Assembly: GCA_946885665.1 (NCBI GenBank)
Contig: CAMPGT010000260.1
Location: forward strand, 1 to 5,464
From: an uncultured Chitinophagaceae bacterium
GTDB lineage: Bacteria; Bacteroidota; Bacteroidia; Chitinophagales; Chitinophagaceae
Reading direction: 5' to 3'
DNA length: 5,464 bases
The position numbers and the translations under genes were made by a program. The number at the start of each line of letters is the position of its first letter. Position 1 is the stretch's first letter. Under the pieces are notes generated by a model, which saw only the letters and a list, made by a program, of their open reading frames with translations, was not told where the DNA came from and searched no databases. This document shows positions 1 through 5,464 of the stretch, one piece after another.

Positions 1-31
1 ATCTTCGTCGCCCAATAATAAAGCCCACAGA

Positions 32-1699
32 ATGAGCGAAGAGAAAAGTCTTAACTTTTTGGAAGAGATTGTAGAGGACGACCTGCAAAAAGGAAACTAT
101 GAACAAATCATTACGCGTTTTCCGCCGGAACCTAACGGGTATCTTCATATAGGTCATGCCAAAAGCATCTGCCTGAATTTTGGTCTTACAAAAAAATACG
201 GCGGCTACACCAACCTGCGGTTCGACGACACAAACCCGTCCACAGAAGAAACAGAATACGTTGACAGCATTAAGGAGGACGTTCGCTGGCTGGGTTTTGA
301 ATGGAAGAACGAGCGTTATGCATCCGATTATTTCGAACAACTGTATGAGTTTGCGGTGGAGCTGATAAAAAAGGGCCTCGCCTATGTAGATGACTCCACC
401 TCAGAAGAAATTGCCGCAATGAAAGGTACGCCAACCGAGCCCGGAAAAGAAAGTCCTTTCCGCAACAGGAGCGTTGAAGAAAACCTGGACCTGTTTGAAA
501 AAATGCGAAACGGAGCATTTGAAGACGGTTCGCGTACGCTGCGCGCCCGGCTGGATATGGCCTCGCCCAATATGCAGTTGCGCGATCCCGTGATGTACAG
601 AATTAAACGAGCGCATCATCACCGCACCGGCGACAAATGGATAATTTATCCTCTTTACGACTTTGCCCATGGCCAGAGCGACAGTATCGAAAATGTAACA
701 CATTCTATCTGCACACTAGAGTTTGTGCCCCACCGGCCGCTGTACGACTGGTTCATCGAGCGACTTGAAATATTTCCGTCAAGGCAATACGAGTTTGCGC
801 GCCTCAACCTGAACTACACGGTGATGAGCAAGCGAAAACTGCTGAAGCTTGTGAACGAAAAATTTGTGAACGGATGGGATGATCCGCGCATGCCCACGAT
901 CAGTGGCATGAGGCGCCGCGGCTATACTGCCGAAAGCATTCGCAACTTCTGCGAGCGGATTGGTGTGGCCAAAAGAGAGAATATGATAGACATAGGGCTG
1001 CTCGAATTTTTTGTGCGCGAGCACCTCAATAAAATTGCCCTGCGGCGGATGGTGGTGTTTGATCCCCTGAAAGTGGTGATCACGAATTATCCCGAAGGCC
1101 AAACAGAGACGATCATAGGTGAAGAAAATCCGGAGGATCTTTCTGCGCCAACCCGTGAGATCCCGTTTTCGCGCGAGTTGTATATAGAGAAAGAAGATTT
1201 CATGGAAGAGCCCCCAAAGAAGTTCTTTCGACTGTCGCCGGGTAAAATGGTAAGGCTGAAAAGCGCCTACATCATCCGTTGCGAGGAAGTGATAAAAAAT
1301 GAAAAGGGTGAACTGGTGGAGATCAGGTGCAGCTATCTTCCGGAAAGCAAAAGTGGAAATGACACTTCAGGTATCAGCGTAAAAGGAACCTTGCACTGGG
1401 TGAGCGTTCCGCATGCCGAAAAGGTGGAGCTGAGACTCTACGACCGGTTATTCCGCGTTGAGGATCCTTCGAATGAGGAGGGTGATTTTGAAGATTATAT
1501 CAATCCCCATTCGCTGGAGGTGGTGCAGGCTTTTGCCGAGCCCGTATTGCAACGGGCAAACCCGGGTGAACGTTACCAGTTTTTACGGAAGGGATATTTT
1601 TATCCCGATAAAGATTCGGCGCCGGGTAAATTGGTGTTTAACAGAACCGCTACCTTGAAAGACACGTGGGAGAAAGAGAAACTTAAAGTCAAAAGTTAG
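32..1699 (+). CDS. glnS: Glutaminyl-tRNA synthetase (GlnRS), complete
   Basis: Cytoplasmic class I aminoacyl-tRNA synthetase that attaches glutamine to tRNA-Gln using ATP. The 555 residues match the length of the E. coli enzyme (about 554) and align with it from end to end as I recall it. The class I HIGH signature lies at residues 39-42 inside [15 protein letters not shown], and the KMSKS-type loop reads MSKRK at 265-269. Asp65 (in DDTNP) and Tyr209 (in YPLYD) correspond to E. coli Asp66 and Tyr211, which read the glutamine side chain, so this is GlnRS and not GluRS. The catalytic domain spans about 26-335, followed by the two anticodon-binding beta-barrels to about 547. ATG 32 is the first start codon in a frame open to the window edge, and it places the N-terminus where homologues begin. 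No Shine-Dalgarno is visible. The last residues (KLKVKS) extend slightly past the usual end and are encoded by repeat-like sequence. It converges on the mutase gene. Confidence 0.97.
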   Translation: MSEEKSLNFLEEIVEDDLQKGNYEQIITRFPPEPNGYLHIGHAKSICLNFGLTKKYGGYTNLRFDDTNPSTEETEYVDSIKEDVRWLGFEWKNERYASDYFEQLYEFAVELIKKGLAYVDDSTSEEIAAMKGTPTEPGKESPFRNRSVEENLDLFEKMRNGAFEDGSRTLRARLDMASPNMQLRDPVMYRIKRAHHHRTGDKWIIYPLYDFAHGQSDSIENVTHSICTLEFVPHRPLYDWFIERLEIFPSRQYEFARLNLNYTVMSKRKLLKLVNEKFVNGWDDPRMPTISGMRRRGYTAESIRNFCERIGVAKRENMIDIGLLEFFVREHLNKIALRRMVVFDPLKVVITNYPEGQTETIIGEENPEDLSAPTREIPFSRELYIEKEDFMEEPPKKFFRLSPGKMVRLKSAYIIRCEEVIKNEKGELVEIRCSYLPESKSGNDTSGISVKGTLHWVSVPHAEKVELRLYDRLFRVEDPSNEEGDFEDYINPHSLEVVQAFAEPVLQRANPGERYQFLRKGYFYPDKDSAPGKLVFNRTATLKDTWEKEKLKVKS

Positions 1700-1743
1700 G
1701 GTCGCAATCAAGGTTTTACTTATAACTTATAACTTTTAAGTTT
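1679..1743. terminator. Possible weak bidirectional terminator between convergent genes
   Basis: AAACTTAAA (1679-1687) is perfectly complementary to TTTAAGTTT (1735-1743), and AAAAGTT (1691-1697) to AACTTTT (1731-1737), so the convergent junction can fold. The two pairings compete for 1735-1737, the arms are AT-rich, the loop is over 30 nt and no GC-rich stem with a U tract exists. The pairing may simply result from the repeat units, so the terminator role is a weak inference. Confidence 0.2.
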
Positions 1744-1748
1744 TAACT
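1714..1748 (+). repeat. AT-rich 7-bp tandem repeat (5 units) between convergent glnS and mutase genes
   Basis: Five consecutive heptamers are TTTTACT, TATAACT, TATAACT, TTTAAGT and TTTAACT (consensus TWTAACT). The fourth unit carries a C-to-G swap. The last unit overlaps the end of the mutase gene, supplying its TAA stop (1743-1745) and final Ser codon (1746-1748). The part at 1723-1748 matches 3882-3907 in inverted orientation at 24 of 26 positions. Function unknown. Confidence 0.85.
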
Positions 1749-3308
1749 CCCCTTATATTCTCCGTAAACCTCTCTCAGGGTGTCTGCAATTTCGCCGAGG
1801 GTCACCATGTTTTCGACTGCCTGCAGCACCGAAGGCATTATGTTTTCCTCGCTTGAGGCCGCATCGTTCAGCACCTGTAAAAGACCATCTATTTTCGCGG
1901 GGTCCCTTCTCTTTTTCAACGATTCGATCTTGTCGATCTGAACCTGCCTGATCGAATCATCGATCCTGAACGGCGGTACGTCGTTTTTTTCGGGCGATTG
2001 AAATTTATTCATTCCCACAATTATTTTGTCTCCCGCTTCCACTTTTTTCTGGTGACTATACGCGCTCGCGGCGATCTCTTCCTGTATAAATCCCTGTTCG
2101 ATGGCGCTTACGCTGCCGCCCAATGCATCTATCCTTTCGATGAGCCGCCACGCTTCTTTTTCCACTTCATTAGTGAGCGATTCAATATAATAACTGCCGG
2201 CAAGCGGATCGACGGTATCGGCTGCTCCGCTTTCGAAGGCAACCACCTGTTGCGTGCGCAGCGCAATCCGTGCCGCCTCTTCTGTGGGCAGGCTCAGGGC
2301 TTCGTCGTAGCCATTGGTGTGCAGCGACTGGGTTCCTCCCAGTACGGCGGCGAGGGTTTGGATGGTTACCCTTGAAATATTATTGAGTGGCTGTTGGGCG
2401 GTGAGCGTGCTGCCGCCGGTTTGGGAGTGGAAGCGCAGCATCATTGCTTTCGGGTCGGTGGCGCCAAGATCTTTCATGATCTCTGCCCACATTCGCCTGG
2501 CTGCCCTGAACTTGGCCACTTCTTCGAAAAGGTTGTTGTGTGAATTGAAAAAGAAAGAAAGCCGTTTTCCAAACACGTTGATGTCGAGGCCTTTTTCAAT
2601 CGCAGCCTTCGCATATGCCTTTCCGTTACTAAGCGTAAAGGCAATTTCCTGCACTGCGGTGCTGCCCGCTTCGCGTATGTGATAGCCCGAAATAGAAATG
2701 GTGTTCCATCTTGGCAGCTCGTTGCCGCACCATTCGAAGATATCGGTAATGATGCGCATGGAAGCTTTGGGAGGGTAGATGTAGGTTCCCCTCGCGGCGT
2801 ATTCTTTGAGGATGTCGTTTTGGATGGTGCCTGTTAATTTCGAAAGATCGGCTCCCTGTTGTTTGGCGACCGCCACATAAAAGGCAAGCAATATAAATCC
2901 TGTTGCGTTGATGGTCATGGACGTGGACACTTCGTTCAGGCGAATGCCGTTGAACAGTGCCTGCATGTCTTCAATGCTGTCGATGGCAACACCTACTTTC
3001 CCCACTTCGCCTTCGGAAAGGGGGTGATCGCTGTCGTAGCCAATTTGCGTGGGCAGGTCGAACGCCACGCTGAGGCCGGTAACACCCTGCGACAGGAGGT
3101 AGTGGTAGCGGCGGTTGCTTTCTTCGGCCGTGCTGAATCCGGCATACTGGCGCATTGTCCACAATTTGCCGCGGTACATGTCGGCCTGCACGCCTCTTGT
3201 GAAGGGAAATTCGCCCGGCAGTTCCGTCAACTGGTGATATTGGGCAGAGTCGCTGGTGTATACTTTATGGATCTCGATGCCTGAGTCGTTAAAGAATGGT
3301 TTGGACAT
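1743..3308 (-). CDS. Methylmalonyl-CoA mutase large (alpha) subunit, catalytic barrel only, no B12 domain
   Basis: Catalytic subunit of an adenosylcobalamin-dependent acyl-CoA mutase, which interconverts (R)-methylmalonyl-CoA and succinyl-CoA. At 521 residues it covers the substrate-binding TIM barrel (about 20-515) and stops where full-length enzymes continue into the cobalamin domain; no DxHxxG B12-binding motif is present. Substrate-choice residues, compared with Propionibacterium MCM at a constant offset of 34, are Tyr55 (Tyr89), Gln163 (Gln197), Arg173 (Arg207) and Tyr209-His210 (Tyr243-His244). Isobutyryl-CoA mutases have Phe and Gln in place of Tyr89 and Arg207, so methylmalonyl/succinyl-CoA specificity is well supported. 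By family knowledge it must pair with a separate B12-binding small subunit of about 130-150 residues, which is not in the window. It lies 42 nt downstream of a small membrane-protein gene on the same strand, probably in one operon. No Shine-Dalgarno is seen before the ATG. Its final Ser codon and TAA stop lie in a 7-bp repeat. Confidence 0.94.
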   Translation of the reverse strand: MSKPFFNDSGIEIHKVYTSDSAQYHQLTELPGEFPFTRGVQADMYRGKLWTMRQYAGFSTAEESNRRYHYLLSQGVTGLSVAFDLPTQIGYDSDHPLSEGEVGKVGVAIDSIEDMQALFNGIRLNEVSTSMTINATGFILLAFYVAVAKQQGADLSKLTGTIQNDILKEYAARGTYIYPPKASMRIITDIFEWCGNELPRWNTISISGYHIREAGSTAVQEIAFTLSNGKAYAKAAIEKGLDINVFGKRLSFFFNSHNNLFEEVAKFRAARRMWAEIMKDLGATDPKAMMLRFHSQTGGSTLTAQQPLNNISRVTIQTLAAVLGGTQSLHTNGYDEALSLPTEEAARIALRTQQVVAFESGAADTVDPLAGSYYIESLTNEVEKEAWRLIERIDALGGSVSAIEQGFIQEEIAASAYSHQKKVEAGDKIIVGMNKFQSPEKNDVPPFRIDDSIRQVQIDKIESLKKRRDPAKIDGLLQVLNDAASSEENIMPSVLQAVENMVTLGEIADTLREVYGEYKGS

Positions 3309-3350
3309 GAGGTAATTTATAGGTTTAGCGCCACAAGTACAAAAACGGGA

Positions 3351-3872
3351 TCAGCGCATGAGCTTTTTCGCTTCGAAGCTCAGCACTTCCGATACAACAT
3401 TGTGCAATGAAACTTTCGGGTTTTGTACGATCATTTCGAGCAGTTGCTTGTTGAGGTCGGCGCCCGACACGTCTGCAGGCAGGTACGACGCCACCTGGTT
3501 GATGATATGGATATTCTGTTCTTTAAGATTTTTTACGGCATCCCAGGCCTCGTTGCTCACATACAGTTGCTGGGTGATGTTGTGGTCGAACTCCTGCCTG
3601 ATGGTTTGGGTGAGGAGCATCTGCATGTCGCGACCCGACAGGTGAGGGTCGTTCAGGCGCTGGATGAGGTTTTGGAGGGTGATCCTTTCCGTGAGCAGTA
3701 TCAGGCGCTCATAGGCCTGCAACTGGAGTTGGAGGGTGTCGACGCCTTTTTCCGGGCGTGGTGCCGGTTGGTTTCTTTTCGCTTTTCGCTGTTCTTTCCA
3801 AAAGATATAAGCCAGCGATCCGCCGAGTATAAATGCGATAAAAAACGCTCCGATCATTTGCCATGTGTCCAT
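3351..3872 (-). CDS. Uncharacterised single-pass membrane protein upstream of the mutase gene
   Basis: I do not recognise this 173-residue protein as a characterised family, though its composition looks like a genuine Bacteroidota protein. Residues 5-24 form one hydrophobic helix (MIGAFFIAFILGGSLAYIF region), followed at once by a basic stretch (KEQRKAKR, 26-33). The positive-inside rule predicts a short N-terminus outside and the rest in the cytoplasm, with no cleavage site. After a Pro-rich linker (35-41), residues 45-173 look helical and rich in Leu, Gln and Asn, with no Cys and no catalytic motif. This suggests a scaffold or interaction domain, which is inference. The ATG at 3872 directly precedes the hydrophobic helix, supporting the start. 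It is the first gene of a probable two-gene unit with the mutase. A compound 7-bp repeat lies 8 nt upstream of its start codon. The frames overlapping it on the other strand are shadows. Confidence 0.82.
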   Translation of the reverse strand: MDTWQMIGAFFIAFILGGSLAYIFWKEQRKAKRNQPAPRPEKGVDTLQLQLQAYERLILLTERITLQNLIQRLNDPHLSGRDMQMLLTQTIRQEFDHNITQQLYVSNEAWDAVKNLKEQNIHIINQVASYLPADVSGADLNKQLLEMIVQNPKVSLHNVVSEVLSFEAKKLMR

Positions 3873-3880
3873 GGGGAGGG

Positions 3881-3910
3881 AAGTTAGAACTTAAAAGTTA
3901 AAAGTTAAAA
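3881..3910 (+). repeat. AT-rich 7-bp tandem repeat (4 units) upstream of the small membrane-protein gene
   Basis: Four heptamers are AAGTTAG, AACTTAA, AAGTTAA and AAGTTAA, then AA. The unit is the reverse complement, in a different phase, of the repeat at 1714-1748, and the variant unit with the swapped G/C base occupies the corresponding place. It lies 8 nt from the start codon of the membrane-protein gene. On the minus strand it contains TAACTTTT twice, one base from the -7 consensus TAnnTTTG, but no -33 TTG lies at the right distance. Confidence 0.85.
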
Positions 3911-3912
3911 AC

Positions 3913-3957
3913 CGGCAGTCGGCTCCCGTCTCCCGCCTCCCGTTTGCCCATTGCCTT
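3913..3957 (+). repeat. GC-rich 7-bp tandem repeat continuing the AT-rich array
   Basis: Read in sevens, the sequence gives CGGCAGT, CGGCTCC, CGTCTCC, CGCCTCC, CGTTTGC and CCATTGC. In another phase it contains CTCCCGT, CTCCCGC, CTCCCGT, TTGCCCA and TTGCCTT (3923-3957). The period matches the AT-rich array that ends two bases before it, although the unit sequence is unrelated. The plus strand is pyrimidine-rich here. The prfC -33 TTTG (3943-3946) falls where the CTCCCG units give way to TTGCC units. Confidence 0.75.
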
Positions 3958-3973
3958 CCCCGCCGTACCTTTG
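3943..3973 (+). promoter_or_regulatory. Bacteroidota-type promoter for prfC (TTTG - 19 bp - TACCTTTG)
   Basis: TTTG at 3943-3946 is followed after 19 bp by TACCTTTG at 3966-3973. This is an exact match to the -33 TTTG / -7 TAnnTTTG consensus of the primary sigma factor in Bacteroidota, with spacing in the known 19-21 bp range. The expected transcription start is about 4-8 nt past the -7 box, near 3977-3981, leaving a 5' leader of only about 5-9 nt before ATG 3986. The -33 element sits inside the degenerate end of a 7-bp repeat array. Confidence 0.75.
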
Positions 3974-3985
3974 CCCGCTCAATTT

Positions 3986-5464
3986 ATGAAATACGAATAC
4001 GAGATAACCAGGAGGAGAACGTTCGCGATCATTTCGCACCCCGATGCCGGTAAGACCACCCTTACAGAGAAGCTGTTGCTCTTTGGCGGCGCCATACAGA
4101 CCGCGGGAGCCGTAAAAAGCAATAAGATCAAGAAGCACGCCACCAGCGACTTCATGGAAATCGAAAGGCAGCGAGGAATTTCTGTGGCCACCAGCGTGAT
4201 GAGTTTTGAATACGAGGGCATACTGGTTAACCTCCTCGACACACCCGGTCACAAAGACTTTGCTGAGGATACTTACAGGACCCTAACGGCGGTCGACAGT
4301 GTAATTCTTGTGATCGACAGCGTAAATGGTGTGGAGGCGCAAACCAGGAGGCTGATGGAAGTGTGCAGGATGCGCGACACGCCGGTGATCGTGTTCATCA
4401 ATAAGATGGACCGCGACGGTAAGAACAGGTTCGATCTGTTGGAAGAAATAGAAAAGGAACTGAAGATTTCGCTTCACCCCATGACTTGGCCGATCAACAG
4501 CGGGAAAGATTTTAAAGGGGTATATAACCTGGTGGATAAGAGCCTGCTGCTGTTTACAGCAAACACAAAGGCTACTGAAGACGATTCGATTTCATTCGAC
4601 AATCTTACCGATCGTTCGCTCGACGAAAAGATCGGCGAAAAAGACGCAGAGATACTTCGCGAAGATGTTGAGCTGATAGACGGAGTATATGGTGGGTTGA
4701 ACGAAAAGAATTACCTCGACGGAAAGATAGCGCCGGTGTTCTTTGGAAGTGCCATTAATAATTTTGGCGTGAAGGAGATGCTGGATAACTTTATTCGCAT
4801 CGCACCTATCCCGCGCAGCCGCGAAACCACCACGCGCGTGGTGGATGTGGGAGAAGATAAGTTCAGCGGATTTATATTTAAGATACATGCCAACCTCGAT
4901 CCAAAACACCGCGACAGGATCGCTTTTTTACGCGTGTGTTCAGGGCGGTTTGAACGAAACAAATATTTTCATCACGTGCGGCTCAATAAGGATATCCGGT
5001 TCAGCAATCCCTATACTTTTTTGGCGCGCGATAAAGATGTGATCGATCAGGCGTTTCCCGGCGATGTAGTGGGGCTGTTTGATACGGGCAATTTCAAGAT
5101 TGGCGACACGCTTACCGAGGGTGAGGATTTTTATTTCACCGGCATCCCTTCTTTTTCGCCGGAAATATTTAAGGAGGTGGTGAACAAGGATCCCATGAAA
5201 ACAAAACAGTTGGAGAAGGGAATTATGCAGCTTACCGATGAAGGTGTGGCGCAGTTGTTTACACAATATGGAGGGAATAAGAAGATCATTGGTTGTGTGG
5301 GCGAACTGCAGTTCGAGGTAATACAGTACCGGTTACTTCATGAATACGGGGCCTCTGTTCAGTTTAATAGTGTGCCGTTTTATAAAGCTTGCTGGATTAC
5401 CAGCGGCGACCCAAAGAAGTTGAATGATTTTACCAGGTTTAAGTCTTCAAATATTGCGGAGGAT
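3986..5464 (+). CDS. prfC: Peptide chain release factor 3 (RF3), 3' end cut by window edge
   Basis: Translational GTPase that removes RF1 and RF2 from the ribosome after peptide release. The frame is open for 493 codons with no stop to the window edge; RF3 is usually about 525-530 residues, so roughly 35-40 are missing. The G domain shows the P-loop SHPDAGKT (17-24), the switch I segment RQRGISV (61-67), DTPGHKDF (85-92), NKMD (139-142) and GSA (254-256). The stretches [11 protein letters not shown] (304-314) and [12 protein letters not shown] (384-395) match RF3 closely and distinguish it from EF-G, which is also longer and has different domains IV-V. Domain II covers about 290-380 and domain III about 385 onward. 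ATG 3986 gives [20 protein letters not shown], fitting RF3 N-termini. There is no Shine-Dalgarno, but a strong Bacteroidota promoter ends only 12 nt upstream of the ATG. It is divergent from the small membrane-protein gene. Confidence 0.96.
   Translation, partial: MKYEYEITRRRTFAIISHPDAGKTTLTEKLLLFGGAIQTAGAVKSNKIKKHATSDFMEIERQRGISVATSVMSFEYEGILVNLLDTPGHKDFAEDTYRTLTAVDSVILVIDSVNGVEAQTRRLMEVCRMRDTPVIVFINKMDRDGKNRFDLLEEIEKELKISLHPMTWPINSGKDFKGVYNLVDKSLLLFTANTKATEDDSISFDNLTDRSLDEKIGEKDAEILREDVELIDGVYGGLNEKNYLDGKIAPVFFGSAINNFGVKEMLDNFIRIAPIPRSRETTTRVVDVGEDKFSGFIFKIHANLDPKHRDRIAFLRVCSGRFERNKYFHHVRLNKDIRFSNPYTFLARDKDVIDQAFPGDVVGLFDTGNFKIGDTLTEGEDFYFTGIPSFSPEIFKEVVNKDPMKTKQLEKGIMQLTDEGVAQLFTQYGGNKKIIGCVGELQFEVIQYRLLHEYGASVQFNSVPFYKACWITSGDPKKLNDFTRFKSSNIAED

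Noticed and set aside
1..18. A frame reading IFVAQ then stop (TAA at 16-18), possibly the end of an upstream gene.
   Set aside because: Only five codons are visible, with nothing to identify them; chance is as likely.
1714..1748. Short direct repeats considered as part of a CRISPR array or phage attachment site.
   Set aside because: The units are contiguous 7-mers with no spacers, and no integrase or cas gene is present.
2859..3284. Plus-strand open frame of 141 codons opposite the mutase N-terminal region.
   Set aside because: It is antisense to a strongly conserved coding region, and its His/Val/Ala-rich translation is typical of a shadow frame.
3309..3350. A possible promoter for the mutase in the 42-nt gap on the minus strand: TTTG, about 20 bp, TAAATTAC.
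   Set aside because: The -7 element misses the two last consensus bases (TTTG needed, TTAC seen). Read-through from the upstream gene explains expression equally well.
3893..3907. Minus-strand TAACTTTT copies within the repeat as -7 boxes for the membrane-protein gene.
   Set aside because: Each differs from TAnnTTTG at the last G, and no TTG lies 19-21 bp upstream; AT-rich repeats easily give such matches.
4010..4017. AGGAGGAG, a perfect Shine-Dalgarno-like sequence just inside prfC.
   Set aside because: It encodes conserved Arg residues (RRR at 9-11) before the P-loop, and no start codon follows at a suitable distance.
3905..4252. Minus-strand open frame of 115 codons across the prfC start and its upstream region.
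   Set aside because: It overlaps the well-supported RF3 G domain and the repeat array, and its translation has no recognisable features.

Overview
The window looks like an ordinary chromosomal stretch from a member of the Bacteroidota, most likely Chitinophagaceae or a close relative. The taxonomic call is inference. It rests on a textbook Bacteroidota promoter (TTTG, 19 bp, TACCTTTG) just before prfC, the absence of Shine-Dalgarno sequences before any of the four genes, a B12-domain-less methylmalonyl-CoA mutase large subunit, and 7-bp tandem repeats between genes of a kind I recall from these genomes.

Layout: glnS (glutaminyl-tRNA synthetase, complete, + strand, 32-1699) converges on a methylmalonyl-CoA mutase large subunit gene (- strand, 1743-3308) across a 43-nt gap. 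Upstream of the mutase on the same strand, 42 nt away, is a 173-residue single-pass membrane protein of unknown function (- strand, 3351-3872); the two probably form an operon. Across a 113-nt divergent intergenic region, prfC (peptide chain release factor 3, + strand) starts at 3986 and runs off the right edge after 493 codons, with roughly 35-40 residues missing.

Two of the genes serve translation (charging tRNA-Gln; recycling RF1/RF2 after termination). The mutase joins propionyl-CoA/methylmalonyl-CoA to succinyl-CoA and the TCA cycle, but needs a cobalamin-binding small subunit that is not in this window. I see no functional link between the mutase pair and its neighbours.

I found no sign of an undescribed multi-gene system: no mobile element, CRISPR array, toxin-antitoxin pair or defence gene. 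The unusual part is between the genes. A compound array with a constant 7-bp period but changing unit sequence fills most of the prfC upstream region, and a near-identical 26-bp stretch of it recurs, inverted, at the other end of the mutase gene pair, where it supplies the mutase stop codon.
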